Assembly (NCBI GenBank): GCA_963402885.1
Contig: OY727101.1
Location: 15,972,417 to 16,036,416 of the forward strand
DNA from: Antedon bifida
Taxonomy: Eukaryota; Echinodermata; Crinoidea; Comatulida; Antedonidae
DNA: 64,000 nt
Direction of reading: 5' to 3'
Under the pieces are notes generated by a model, which was not told where the DNA came from, did no database searches, and saw only the letters and a list, made by a program, of their open reading frames with translations. How positions within the stretch are numbered: position 1 is the stretch's first letter; each line of letters opens with the position of its first letter. Shown piece by piece: positions 22,801 to 37,800 of the stretch. The position numbers were made by a program, and so were the translations under genes.

Positions 22801-25800
22801 AAGTACCACAAAACACCCAAGAAGTAGAGACACAACAACACATACAAGAGGAACAAACACAACAAAATAGACCAGAAGAACCACAACCTACCCCAGAAGC
22901 AACACTGGAACAAAATCAGGATGTGCAAACATCGGAACATAAACAAGATGAACCAGCAGTGCAACAAAATCAGACACCAGAACAAACCCTAGAAACACAT
23001 ACACCACATCAAACACAACAAAGTAAAGAAGAAGAAACACAACAGCTTAAACAAGAAGAACAAACGGGGCAGGAAGAAGCAGCACTACAGCCTAAAGAAG
23101 TAGTTCACACACCAGAAGAACACACAGTGCAGGAGGAAGAACCACTACAGCCCATCGAAGCAGTTCAAACACCAGAAGAACAAACAGGGCAGGAAGAAGA
23201 AACACTACAACCTAAAGAAGCAGTTCAAACACCAGAAGAACCAACAGGGCAGGAAGAAGAACCACTACAACCTAAAGAAGCAGTTCAAACACCAGAAGAA
23301 CCAACAGGGCAGGAAGAAGAACCACTACAGCCCATCGAAACAGTTCAAACACCAGAAGAACCAACCGAAGAAATCAAAGAATTAGAAAAGATATCTGAGG
23401 TAGAGTCAGAAACTGAAACACAGCAATCGGGTGGAGACAGTCCGCAGACTCTCATTGACCTTGATCAAAAGGATCAAACATCCGATGGTGACCAAGATGT
23501 AGAAATAAAAGATGAAGTAGAATCATTATCACATAACATACCAGAATCTCCTTCTGAATTGGCTCTTGAGGTCTTGGAACCAGATGAAATTCCAGTAGCT
23601 TCAGGTATGTCTTTTTTATATTATAATACTAACCTTCTCTATTAAGTGTAAAAAAAAACCCATTGAGCATTTTACTCTATTGAGAGTTTTGAAAAGAAGA
23701 AAAGGTTTACAATTAACTGCGTTTTCTGCAACATATTATCACCTAAAACTAAGTGTACATCTTGTTTTTGCTTTACTAACTATTCATGCTTAAATATATA
23801 GTAATGATTTAGTTGCAGCCAATCCAGCAGCAGATGGCGAAACGCAGAACCAGGAGCCTCATAAGGTAGACACTACAAAACCTGGTAAAATAAATGAACA
23901 TTCAGATAATAGTGATATGTTTGTTTCTGATAATCAGATTGTTAGTAAAGACCATCATCATTCATTAGATGCTGATCAAAGAAATGGTGACCAAAGAATG
24001 GGAGATAATCTTTCAAAGTTTGTTGAACAGAATGCTGCTCCTAGTAATGTCGTTAATTCTGTTTTACAAAATGTTGATGTTCAAAAAATCAAGCAAGATA
24101 CACACACATTTGAAAATGAAAAAAAAACTGTGGTAAAAGAACCCAGTCCATCTACTGATGTCACAACTAACCCTTCTGAAATTCATGATCAAAAGAGTAT
24201 AATTAGTAATAAAGGAGTTTGTTCTAATAGTTTGCTGGAATTTATTATGAAAATATTTCAATTTAAATCTGAAGAAGTCTTCACTGAGAAATCACCGGTT
24301 GCTGAGCCTAACATTAAAAGTGAAATTGACACAGTAACCTTTACAATAGAATTAACCGATGAAATAGCTCCTGATAAAAATGCTGTTGATGGTAGTGAAC
24401 TTCTGGAAATGTGGACTTGTCAGTATGTAAGTTTTGAGTCATTTGTCTTTAAGACAATGCTTCGTAAGCCACTTGTACCTTTATTGCAAATCACTACAGA
24501 CAATACTGATAAATTGAACAACATTAATGCAGATACTACAGTGTCTTCATATTGCAGTAGTGTTTTAGATGAATGGCTGATGTTAAGAAAGAGACCATCA
24601 TCTATTTGTTTATTGCCTCAAACTTTGTTAGATAAAAACAAAGAATCACAATCTGATGAACCAAAAGTAGATCCAGCTAAAGAACAGGAAAATGTGCCAG
24701 TTAAAGAAACAGAATCAGAAGTAGAACCAGCTAAAGAACAGGAACATGTACCAGTTAAAGAAACAGAATCAGAAGTAGAACCAGCTAAAGAACAGGAACA
24801 TGTGACAGTCAAAGAAACAGAGTCAGAAGTAGAACCTGCTAAAGAACAGAAACATGTGCCAGTTAAAGAATCAGAAGTAGATCCAGCTAAAGAACAGGAA
24901 AATGTGTCTGCTAAAGAATCAAAATCAGAAGTAGATCCAGCTAAAGAATTGGAACATATGTTGGAATTAGAAGTAAAGGAATATCCAGAATCAGAAGTAA
25001 ATAAAACAGAAACCAAACAAGAAGCATTACATAAAGTAAAACAAGAAGGCACAGAACCAAAAGTAAAGAGAGAACCAAAACATGATGTGCCTACACAAAT
25101 TCATAATGGTAGATGCCCTAATATTTTTCTTTCTTGGTTTAAATCAGCATTTCACTGTGATGTCTTGGAAGATGTTCAGTCTTTTAATAAGCAGTTAATG
25201 AATGGTAATCATTCAACTTCTTCTTTACATTTTTTAGATATTGTTCTTTTAACATGTCCTAGCCATCATGACTTTCCAGGAACTGATTTAAATAGTCATT
25301 CTTCTGTGATTAGTATTCCTCCACCTTTAAGAAAGGATGAACTGTCAAAGTATGATCATTCAAGAAAAGATGTTTGTCACTTCTCTTGCTCCCATTTTTT
25401 TCTACAGTTGATAGGTCATCAAGATTTGTGCTTCTGTTATGATATTCCACTTCAGATTGATAATAGTCCTTCCTCTCTCACAAAAACTATCATTCCAAAA
25501 CCAATTAGCATGCTAACGACATGTTCCTCTGTCTTTAACCTATTTTATTCAGAAACAAGAATATGTCCTTTTGTCAAAAATTATTCAAAATCAGCCAAAC
25601 AGGAAGTTGTCTATACTACTGTTGGTGATTGTGTCGATTACATGATTGATTTAATCCTTCCGCAAGTTTGTCCAATTAGATTGTCTGAAAAATCTGAATT
25701 TTCAACTGATGAGGGAAAAGTCGCAGAAACAACAGCAAGTTCATCAGCTAAGTTGAAAGATTCAAATGTTTGTCAAACTGTTGAATTTCAACAGGTTGTA

Positions 25801-28800
25801 AAAGAGTTGTATCGGCCAGTTTGCTCAGTAGAAATTGAAGTTCAAACTAAATATTTTAAACAAATACTGTTTAAAGACAACTCATTAAAATCTGATACAA
25901 TTGGCTCACAAAGTACATGTCCCAATACTGTATTAAAAATAATAACAATATTTCAACCAGTTTTCCATAAAATGTGTTCTCCAAAAACTGCAAACATTAG
26001 AGAAACTGTTGAAGCAGAAGATACTACACCGACATTGTTAAACAAAACTGTAATCAAATCTGATATTAAATCTATTACAATTGGCCCACAAAGGACATGT
26101 CCTAACACTGTACTAACAGTCTTTCAGCCAATTGCCCATAAAATGTGTTCTCCAAAAACTGCAAACATTAGAGAAACTGTTGAAGCAGAAGATACTACAC
26201 CGACATTGTTAAACAAAACTGTAATCAAATCTGATATTAAATCTATTACAATTGGCCCACAAAGGACATGTCCTAACACTGTACTAACAGTCTTTCAGCC
26301 AATTGCCCATAAAATGTGTTCTCCAAAAACTGCAAACATTAGAGAAACTGTTGAAGCAGAAGATACTACACCGACATTGTTAAACAAAACTGTAATCAAA
26401 TCTGATATTAAATCTATTACAATTGGCCCTCAAAGGACATGTCCTAACACTGTACTAACAGTCTTTCAGCCAATTGCCCATAAAATGTGTTCTCCAAAAA
26501 CTGCAAACATTAGAGAAACTGTTGAAGCAGAAGATACTACACCGACATTGTTAAACAAAACTGTAATCAAATCTGATATTAAATCTATTACAATTGGCCC
26601 ACAAATTGCATGTCTTAACACTGTATTAACAGTCTTTCAGCCAATTGCCCATAAAATGTGTTCTTTGAAAGATATTTCAACAAGTGGAAGTCCTAAACAA
26701 ATTGTTAAACTAAAGGATTACTCTAAACAAGAAATTAAACCTAATCAAACAAAATCAGTTTGCCCAAGTGCTATGCTTACCTTTCTACAGCCATCTGAAA
26801 GTTTACAATGTAAAATTCCATTACCAGAAGCACATTTCTCACATCATTGTGTCACAACATTTTCCAGCAGTATATTAAACGTGTTTCTTCCTCAAAGTAA
26901 AAGAAAATGTAAAGCTAAAGATAGAAAATTAAATACAAATTTCACTCCCTCTAGTAACTTTGCCTCTTCAATTTTTGTTCTTAACTTATTTGTACCTAAA
27001 AATAAGTTGGTATGTCCAGTTCGTCAACAGAAAATGGAAACTAGTGTGGGCATTCTAGCTTGCCCTAATATGGTATTAGACATTTTTATACCAATGCATA
27101 AATTAAAGTGCCCAATAAGGACTAAAAAGACGGACGACAAATTTGGTGCTTCCAAAATTCATTCATGTCCAAACACTATGTTAGAATTGTTCATGTCACC
27201 AAATAAATTGATATGCAAAAATCAATTTTTTAAAGAACAAAGTCAAACCTATGGATCCACATCTTGTCCAAATGTTGTTTTTGATTTGTTACTTCCACCA
27301 TATAAAATGAAATGTGAAGCAAAGAAAACTATGAAACCTACAGAAGACCCACCATTTTGTATAAATGATGTATTGGAGATGTTATTGCCAATGCATAAAT
27401 TGAAATGTAAAGTAGTTTCTCCTTTTTCTGGCAATATTTCAACCAGTTGCCCAAATGAAGTTTTGCAAATCTTGCTTCCATCTCACAAACAAAAATGTCT
27501 GATTGCATTTACTGACGTGATAAAAGTGGATAGTTGCCCAAATTTTGTTTTAATCATGTTCCTTCCTAATCATAAACTGAAATGCTTACCAAAAGCATTG
27601 GAACCAATTGAAGATATAGACTGCCTCAATTACTTCCTTGAAATGTTTCTTCCATCCCATAAATTAAAATGTCCAATGAGAAATTATTTGCCAGAGATCT
27701 CTTGTCAAAATACTGCTCTAGATATGTTTCTCCCAATACACAAATTAAAATGCCTTAAAAAGATATCTTTGTTAGGAAACTCTTGTCCAGACACTGTTCT
27801 CCAAATGTTTCTCCCATCATCTAAATTAGTTTGCATACCAAAAGTAATGTCAAAAGCGGACTTGAATTATTGTCAAAACACTCTTCTCCAAATGTTTCTG
27901 CCTTCTCATATATTAGTGTGTAAAATAGCTAGAAGTTCACCCATCCAAATTTCTCTTTGCAATGATGCAATTCTAGAGATATTCCTTCCATTGCACAAAC
28001 AAAAATGTTTAGTTAAACAATCTAATAAGCTTGTATACCAAAATGATAAATGTGTGAACTATATTTTGATGTTACTTGTGCCTGAAAATAAACAAGTGTG
28101 CAAGAGCAAAGTAATGGCAGACAATGAAAATCACTCAGATACAGATGAAATTTGTATGAACATCGTTTGGCTTTGGCAACAAATTGCAAATTCTAAGCCG
28201 ATGTGCAATGTAGTACATTCAGACATAGAAATGACAATGCCTGTAAAAAAGAAGACTGAAAATGCAACATCTGTTGCCATGGAACCTTCAGCAGTAAAAA
28301 TAGACTTGACTGCTAAAGAGTCTATAAGCAAAGATCCCTCCGCAATGAAAATGGACTTTGATGCCTCTGCAGTACAAACAGAGCCTAAAGAAACTTCGCC
28401 TATTGACCGAAACATCTTACCAGTACATCCAAAGACACCAGTGACTAATGGCAAAGATCCCCTGACAGTAAAAATGGACTTTGATGCTTCTGCAGTAAAG
28501 ACAGAGTCTAAAGAACCCTCATCTATTGATCAAAATATATTACCAGTACATCCGAAGACACCGGCAACTGTAGATGCAAAATCTATAGGTAAAGATTCCT
28601 CGGCAGTGCAGACAGAGGCTAAAGAAATATCAACCCCTGGTCAAGATAACCTAGCAATACATCAAAAGAAACCACAGTCTAAAGATCTTAAATCGGTAGA
28701 AAAATTGGACTTGGATATGACAGCAGTAAAGGCACAGCCTAAAGCAACATCTCTTGATCAAGATATTGTACCAGTACATTCAAAGACTCCAGAATCAACC

Positions 28801-31800
28801 ATGTCTAATAATGATGTCTCAGCAGTACCTTCAAAGACTATAGAAGTAGTGTCTGCTGATCAGGATGTCTCAAAACACCATCCAGTAACTGTGGAAAAAA
28901 CATCTATCAATCAGGATGTCAAATTAGTTAGTCCAAAGAAAGATGAAGGAACATCCTCTGCTCCATCACTAAATTCAGAAAGACAAAAAAATTCAGTTCG
29001 GAATACCCCCGATATGTGCTTGAATACATTTTTAAATATGCTGGATCTAAACCCATATTGTATAGAGACCTTGGATACTAAACCTTCCAGAAATCAGATT
29101 ATGCAACCAACATTAGATGATCTAGATCTTGACAACATGAAGGTATATATTCCTGATCAGTTCAATGATACTGATATCAATCATGAGTTAAGATCTCCAA
29201 TAGTGACATCACACTATTCCATGCCACCTACATCAAATGCCCTTATTTGGCAATTTGAAAATCCCCAATGTTTACCAAGGAAAAAAATGCTGTATACAAA
29301 TCATAATGTAGTTGTCACTCCTTATATGGAAGACAGACTAAAGCCAAGACATCTGAAGAAGCAAACTCCTGTTAAAGATGGTGAAGGAAAGAATGCTGAT
29401 CGTGGTAGGGAAATAACAAATTACAGCTTATTCTACATCATTTTTACATCCCTCTCCATTCCACCATCCAATTTCTTTACCTGTTACCCAGCCTCCTTAT
29501 CTACCTTCCATCTGTCTACCTACAGTACTCACTTGAAAGCATGGTTGTCTATTTTGAACCACTTTTACTTAACTGAAGAATTGCTTTTGTGGCATCAATC
29601 TTATTTCTGCACTTATGAAATTAAATTTTTAATCTACCTTGTTTTAGATTTTTTGATTTAGGACTTTGCAGTGCCTTCTCTCTCATTAAATGCTTTTTTT
29701 TACAGACAATTTTACCGCTTTTTTGTAGCATACATGTGTTTCTAACTTTTTGCCATTTTGAAGTTCTAGATCTGTGGTGGTGGTGGTGGTGGATTTAGTA
29801 TGAAAGCAAAGCACAGTTTAAACTAATACTTTACTTGGCCATGGTACTCTCAAACAGGTTCAAAGAGTACCTGGACAATGCATGCTTTTAGACTGAACTT
29901 GCCAGTCAATCAAACTTGTTCATAATTTTCCATACTGTAATGTTCTCTTTATTACAGGTGTTGTATACATTTCATTTTTCATTTGAAAATTGTTAATGAA
30001 ATATTTAAATAAACATTTCATTGGAACATTGTGTAATGTCTATTGAATCAATCAAACAATAGAGACTTTAGGAATGGTGAAAAAGTTTAACCTTTACCTA
30101 ATATAACAAATAATTTCCAATGAGGTGTGTATTTTATGTAAATTAATAATTGTTTTGGGTTTGCCTTTGTTAATTGTGCATGTTTTTACACTCTTTTTTA
30201 ATGTTCATAATAGTATAATCAGTTCAGTTATGTTGGTTTATAATTTTTATGTTTACTATTTGAATTGATTCATAGTTTTACATCTTTGTATTTGTGGGGT
30301 TTGATTGATTTTTGTTTAATTGATTTTTTTTTATCAAGAGATAAAATGTTAGATTGATGTACAAATACAAATACATTTATTAAAAAATGTAACAGTATAA
30401 ATTTAAAAGGAGTTTTATACAAACTATTGTATTAATACAGTAACCTAAAATGAGTCTAATAGAACCAATGTTATTGTGCTATTTTTGCATCAGTTTTAAC
30501 ATTTTATATCTTTTCATAATTTGTTTTAAAGACATTTATTTGATTGCGGTTTGCATTCTGTGCAGTCAATTACTTTTTTCATGGTGATGGTGTTTTTTTA
30601 TTTATCTATTGTTTTGTGAACTATAGTATGCATTTGTTTCTCTGTAGACTCAGAAGGCCTAGCCAGTGAATCACACTTACCAGAGTCTGAAGCTGGAATG
30701 AAAGGACCACAAGATAAGGTAAGAGATGAGAAATTTGAAAACAATATTCACAAGGAACAGCATGAGGTACAAGGTGGAGAGCATGTTACTTTGGGCCATT
30801 CAGAAGGTAGTAGTGATATTGGAAATGTACAACCAGGAATTGTTCAAGTAGAGTCTGGTGTACCACCAGGTCTTGATGAAAGTGTTGATGATGTTGCAGG
30901 AAAGAAAGAAAATGTTGAAGAACAGAATCCAGTTTATGTAAAAGAACAAGATAATGAATTTGTTGACAATAAAGATCAAGAGAGTGAAGAAGATAATGTT
31001 GGAATGAAAGATGTTATTGGTGATCTTAGAGAAGAAGAAGTTCTTAATGAACACAAAGAGGCAGAGAATATAGAAGATCCAGCAACTCATCTTGAAAATG
31101 AGGTTTATGGTGAAATTAATGAGAAAGATGGAATAGAACCTGTATCAATAACCTTAAATGATTCTGAGAATCTTTTACGCGAAAATGATGATGAGGATGA
31201 AGAAGAAAATAAAAGTCGTGAAGAAGAAAGACTCATGGAAGAAAAAAGGGTTGAAGACGAAAGGTTAGAAGAAAAAAGAGGTGAAGAAGAAAGACGGGGA
31301 GAAGGAGAAGAAAAACAGGACCAAGACAGATTAGAAAAAGAAAAACAGGAGCAATTAAGACGTGAAGAAGAAAAACAGGAGCAAGATAAACTAGAAATTG
31401 AAAGACAAGAGCAATTAGGACGTGAAAAAGAAAAAAGACAAGAGCAATTAAGACTGGAAGAAGAAAAACAGGAGCAATTAAGACTGGAAGAAGAAAAACA
31501 GGAGCAAGATAAACTAGAAAGTGAAAGACAAGAGCAATTAAGACGTGAAGAAGAAAAAAGACAAGAGCAATTAAGACTGGAAGAAGAAAAACAGGAGCAA
31601 GATAAACTAGAAATTGAAAGACAAGAGCAATTGAAACGTGAAGAAGAAAAAAGACAAGAGCAATTAAGACTGGAAGAAGAAAAACAGGAGCAAGATAAAC
31701 TAGAAATTGAAAGACAAGAGCAATTAAAACGTGATGAAGAAGAAAAACAGGAGCAATTAAGACGTGAAGAAGAAGAAGAAAAACGGGAACAATTACGCCG

Positions 31801-34800
31801 TGAAGAAGAAGAAAGACAGGAGCAATTAAGACGTGAAGAAGAAGAAAGACAAGAGCAATTAAGACATGAAGAAGAAGAAAGACAGGAGAAATTAAGACGT
31901 GAAGAAGAAAGGCTTCTAGAAGAACAAAGATTAGAAGAAGAAAAGAGAATCGAGGAAGAAAGAATTCTTGAAGAAGAAAGAAGACTTGAGGAGGAAGAGG
32001 AATGGTTAAAATCAATGATTGAATCAGTAGATGCAGAGGATGAACAAAGACTAAATGAGGAAATAGCTGAAGAAAATTGGCTAAATTCCATTGTAAGTGA
32101 AGGGAACCATGATGAAGATTACGAAGATGAGGAAGAACGGATAAATAAGGAAATGCTTGAATATGCTAAAGAAGAAGCCAGACAAAATGCTGAAGAGATT
32201 TTGAGAGAAATGAAAAATATGGAATTTATCAGTGAGTCTGACACAGATGAAGATGACTACAACAAAAATGTTGAGGTTACTACAAATGATCCTGAAGAAA
32301 ATGAAAAATCAAAAGAGGACATTATTAGCAAAGAAAGCAGCCAGCCTGACAACAAAATGGAACAAGCTGCTAAACGTAGACTTGTCAAAAACCTGCTAAA
32401 ACCAAAGAGACAGAAACAAAGACGTAAAGATGATGTTCACAATGCTGGGGATGATGTCAACACTTCTTTGGAAAGTCAAATGCACAAGACTGAACAAACA
32501 ATACAGACTGAAGAGGGTGGTGAACAAAATAGTATGAAAAATAATGATTTTCAGTTTGGTGTTGGCTTAAAACAAATACCAGAAGAACAAGAAGAAGAAA
32601 ACCTAGAGATTGATTTAAGTAACCAACAAAAGCAGCAAAAACAAGAAACCGAAGAGAAAATAGATTTAGAAGAACTTCCAGAATTCCTACCAGATAAAAT
32701 TGGAGATATAAATACAATTCTGGAAAATCCTTCTGAAATACCTCAAGATTCTTCAAGTAACCACAATCTTAATTTCGACAAAATTGAAAAAGAATTTATT
32801 GAGTTTAATGAAAGGAAAGACAATACGAAGGAAAAGAATTACATTCCTGAAGATAATGAGGATAAAACCTTGGTGTCTGATAGTACAGATGATTTTTACT
32901 TTGACTCTGAACAAAAAGAAAATACAGCTGACCAACAAGGAAACTCTAAAAAAGATGTTGATTTGGAATCACCTAATTCAGAAGAACATCATGCAGAAGA
33001 AATTGTTGAAACAGAAGTGAATTTAGATAAAGGAGTAACAACTAAAACTACTGAGATTTTGGAATCAGATGTTGAAGTGGAATCAGATGTTGATTTAGAA
33101 TCAGATGTCGATTTAGAATCAGATGTCGATTTGGAATCAAATGATGATTTGAAATCAGAGGGTGATAGCATTGATATTGATAAAGAACAACCACAAAGTA
33201 ATTCAGAAGAAAATCATGTAAAAGAAATTGTTGAACCAGAAGATGATTTAGCTAAAGAAGTAAAAACTGAAACTGAAATTGTTGAGGAACCAGAAAGACA
33301 TTTCCAACAAGAGGATGTAAAGGAAGTTGATTCAGATTTGGTAAGTGAGGGTTTTGTAGAGGGTCTAAGCGATTCACAAGCTGTTGAAGATCAGGTAGAG
33401 CAAACTAAAAGAGATGAGGGCATCTATGTGGAGCAAGAAGGAAAAGAAGTAGAAAATGGCAACAGACAGAAAGATCCAATTCAACCCAATATATCAGCAA
33501 TCCATAGTGTTCCTCTGGAAATCGAAAGAAACACAGACTCTCCCAAAATACCAGAAGTTCATACTAATAGTGACCCACTAGTAGTTGCTCGAGTTGGAGA
33601 TGTGGTAAAACCAAATCAGAAGGATGCATTTCCAGATGCGACACCACAGAGGTCACCTCATCAGGCGGATTCCAGACATTCTGATGGTCACAGTGGTCAA
33701 GATCTGGAATCTGATACATATGTGGTTCACCGAAAAAGAACTCTTAAGGTGTAGTCTTGATCTCCTGTTCTTTTGGATGTTGCTCTGCCTGATTGCCAAC
33801 GTAATAGTCCTAATTGCTTTTAATCAAACTAACATCAAATATATAGAATAAAAGTCTCATCTACAAAGAGTTTTAAGTCTGTAAAATAAAATAATTTGTA
33901 AATGATTCTCAGCGAACATTTTCATTTGGAATCTTAGGTATTTGAAACATCGTTTCATTTATGATTTTGTAGCATCATTTCATTATGCTACACACTGAAA
34001 ATGTTTCCTGATTTGACTTTGTTAATTCTGCATGCATCTGGCCATGAATTTAGTTTATGCAACTAAATAAAGGAGTTTACAAAGCAACTAAATTATGAAT
34101 TGTAATAATTAATAATAAATTTGTATTGTTATATGTATACAGTATTAAGCAAACTGAAAGCACCTGGCATGCATTACTAATCTATTGTGGCATAATAATG
34201 GAAAATGGATGTTTTTGTTTTTATTTTGTGCATTTAGGTTACCACCATACTGGCTATGTTAAAATATAATATTGTACAGTATGTAATGGTCAGTTAATAT
34301 TGTAATTTTCTCATTGGATTTATATATTCACTATCACTGTTATGTAATTGTAATCTTAACGACACCATATTATCTAAAGGCTCCTACCAATTCTGCGGTC
34401 ATGAAAATTCCAAACAAAAATGTTTTCAAAATTTCACATTGGCCCTTTACATTATTACATTTTTGTCTATAATTGTATTTTAAATTAATATAAATTTGTG
34501 CTTAATACAATTCTCTAAAAAAAGTTGATAACATTAGTAATTTATGATACGCTGCAGTGTCTGTGGTAGATATGATTTTAGATTAATTCTTTTGCATGTA
34601 CCAATCCATTCCAATTATAATGTATTGTTGCAAAACAGCTGCACACTCCACATGCAATAACCTGTTTGTATGCATGATTAATTAGTATAATGAATATGCA
34701 TGAACTACATGAATGGTAAATTTCAATTGAAACTAAGTACTTGAATATAAGTTCTGCTTTGTCGATTTAGAGATTTTAAATTTCTTTAGAGCATGTTCTT

Positions 34801-37800
34801 TAGTTTATTTTTCTTTTAAATTTTTTAGCTGAGAAAAAAGTAACAAAATCAGATAACTAAAATTAGATAGATTTTGGACAAAAATATTAATTTTGCATCA
34901 TAGATGACAAATTAAGTACTCTAATAATGCTAAGTAAGATTTTTAGTTTTGTTAAACTTTTTTAATTGTCATCCAATACCAATTACTATATTCTATATTG
35001 CAGTTACTGCAGTAACTACATATGATTTGCTAAGAAGGTTTAAAGAGTAAATAAAGATTGGACCTGGTTCCTTCTTCTTTCCTTCATCATTGCATTCATT
35101 TCTGCTTTATTTCTAGAAGTCAGTTGAGGAGAACTTAGAAGAAGAGGACGACAACAAACCTGTTGTAAATGATACAACGCTGTATGATGTTTGGTTAGAG
35201 TTGAAAGCTACTATTCGTCCAGGTGTCCAGAGCTTAGTAGATCAATTAAACCCATTACTTGAGCAGGTAAGTTCCACAATTTGTTTCTATTAGTATAAGT
35301 ATCACATTGCACTATTGTTGGAAGTTTAAAGTAAAACCTTTTATAAAGGTTTTTTCAATGGTATAGCATTGTTTTATCATTGGCGTACAGCTACTTGATG
35401 GATAAATAAAATAATTTTTGCTATTTTAAATTGATTATTTTCTACATTTTAATAATCCATTTTTTTTAATGTTTGTTTTTCAGCTTCCAGATGATATGCA
35501 CAAACAGTTGATTTCACCTGACTTGTGGGGTTATCCATGGATTGCAATACTTTTTGCACAGTCATTTATTGTATTTATGTTCATGATGTTTTATGGCTGT
35601 GTAAGTACAACTTGTATATGTTTATATTTACACAAACATTCTTCATGCAAAATAATTAATTGTAAGTTATACAGTTTATTAACTTTCTTTCTTTTACTTT
35701 AGTATCTTACTATAATTCACCAAATTTCTGAGTGTCTGTTCCAGCTTGATAAAAAGACTACAGTAGGGGTTGCACGGTCTTCTTGGTGGGTGGGTGCAGC
35801 CCGCTATAAGAATAATCTGTTTTGACAGTTTGTCTGTCTGACTATGCTCTTTTTCTTTGATTTCAATACTACTATGCATCCTAATAGTTATTTCTTTTTA
35901 CTTCTCAGATTTGTAGATCAAGAGCATCTAGAAGTAAGTATTTTTGTTTAGAAGATTTCTTTGTTTCAAATAAACATTTAGCTATGCCAATATTTTAGCC
36001 AGTATGTGGAATACTCAATGCAAAGGGTATACTGTTTAAAGACACTGAAGATAAACTATTAAGGCTTCCATTACCGTATTAATTATTTGTGTTTTATTTG
36101 TAGGTTTAAAGGGACTACATGATGCAGAGTTGTTAAACCAAGAAAATGCCAAAGAAAATTTATATGACGCTTATGAAAACATGGCTTCTGTGGTGAGTTT
36201 AGACAACTTAAATGAAACGCATTAGGGCAAAGTTTTTGTCTTGACATGACTGGGTAGCTATTTAGCATACACTCTTGCAGTGTAGATAGGCCTATACTAT
36301 CATTTTCCTCTATACTACATATATATTTAAAATACTATATAATATTGTATTTTGTTGCTATTTTTTTTGTAGGCTAAAGAGTACCATCAGAAGTTCAATG
36401 AATTAGAAGAAAAAAGTTTGGATTTTGATAATAAAATTAAAGAAGTTGAGGTTTGTACAAGTTTAACTGATCTTGCTTAAAATTCATAAAAAATTCTTAA
36501 AATCCAAATCATTTAAATTTTAAAACATTGTAATAAATTCAGGTTGCGAAGTATATTTATATATATTTGTTCATCATTTTATTTGTAGAATGAGAAGTTG
36601 GAAGTGGAGCTAGAACTGAAAACTGTTCGTGAGGAACATTCAGATTTGTACAAGCAACATGAACATACAGTAGACGATTTACAGCAGCATCAGCAACATA
36701 TAGCAAAACTACAGAGCGATATCGATTCAGCTTCTAACCTAATTCAAGATCTTAAATCATCAATTCAACAGGTAACTTACAACTAATCTAGTAACAAGAG
36801 AATATAAATTAGCTGACTTTCGATTTGCAACAACCTAGGAACTTGTTACGTCATGTTAATTCATTTTGCGCGTACAGGGATATGTTGACATGCTCCTCGA
36901 TTCCTTGATACACTGTTGGCGAATTCTAGTTCCAGACAATGTCCAAGGACAATAATTATGTGCAAGTCCTAATAGAAACTCCCTAACATGCAGGTCCAAC
37001 GTCCTCCCACCTAACTAAAACCGTTAAAACTTTTAAACCGTTAAAACTTTTAAACCGTTAAAAACTATTAAACCATTAAAAATGATTAAACTGTTAAAAA
37101 CTATTAAACTGTTAAAAACTATTAAACCGTTAAAAACTATTAAACCGTTAAATATACTTAATCGTTAAATCTATTGAACCGTTAAATCTATTGAATCGTT
37201 AAATCTATTAAACCGTTAAATCTATTGACTAACTGTTGAAATTATTATTTTTCTTGTGTATAGCTTGAAGATCAGCTAAAGAACAGCATAGAAAAAGGGG
37301 CTCAACTTGAGCTTGATTTGGGAACTGCTCAAGAACAAAATGAATTATTAGAAGAAACCAAACAGCAGGTATTTTGAAAGAAAATATTTCTGTTTTTAAT
37401 GTATCTTATTCAAATCTTCTTTTATTCATTTAATTAATTTGATTAATTTGATTTTATTATTTCATAGTATGCACAGGACACAGATGGCTGGAAACAAAGG
37501 TAAGTTATAATAGATAATACATGCTGTGAGTTGTATAAATTTAAGAGTATTAATAAAATTGAGAAAATTGAATATACTTTTTGTTTTCTTCTAAAAGACA
37601 TTCAGAAGTTCAAAATGAGATGGATAGGTTGATTGAGCAACAGACAGAATTTAAGGAAACTATCAAAGAAAAAGAAGATGAAAATGAGGTATTGTATAAT
37701 CAGGAAAAGAATTGACACCTGTATGTAAATCTGTACTTAAACAAAACAGAAAGGTATAATCAGGAGTTAAATTGACACCTGTATGATACTTAACTAAAAA

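Noticed and set aside
22536-22985. Leucine/phenylalanine/cysteine-rich minus-strand frames opposite TANGO1 exon 4
   Set aside because: Antisense of the Q/E/H-rich coding strand. The hydrophobic appearance follows from complementing CAA/CAC codons.
24618-25052. Minus-strand cysteine/serine-rich repetitive frame
   Set aside because: Antisense shadow of the EPAKEQEHVPVKETE repeats.
29405-29661. Alternative TANGO1 C-terminus by reading through the donor at 29404
   Set aside because: The frame stays open for 85 codons but loses the compositional style of the exon, and the next exon joins in phase through a good acceptor. Probably intron.
31105-32091. Long serine/cysteine-rich and leucine-rich minus-strand frames opposite TANGO1 exon 6
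   Set aside because: These are antisense shadows of the purine-rich glutamate/lysine coding repeats. No splice or start signals support them.
33624-33851. Hydrophobic segment (FFWMLLCLIANVIVLIAF) near the end of TANGO1 exon 6
   Set aside because: It is in a different frame from exon 6. The in-frame path ends at the donor after 33748 and continues to the real membrane segment in exon 35484-35600.
36812-37010. Possible shared repeat between a TANGO1 intron and TRMT6 intron 6 (around 8590-8760)
   Set aside because: Similarity is limited to about 25 bp (CGTCATGTTAATTCATTTTG versus TGTCATGTTAGTTCATTGTG) and too weak to define an element by eye.
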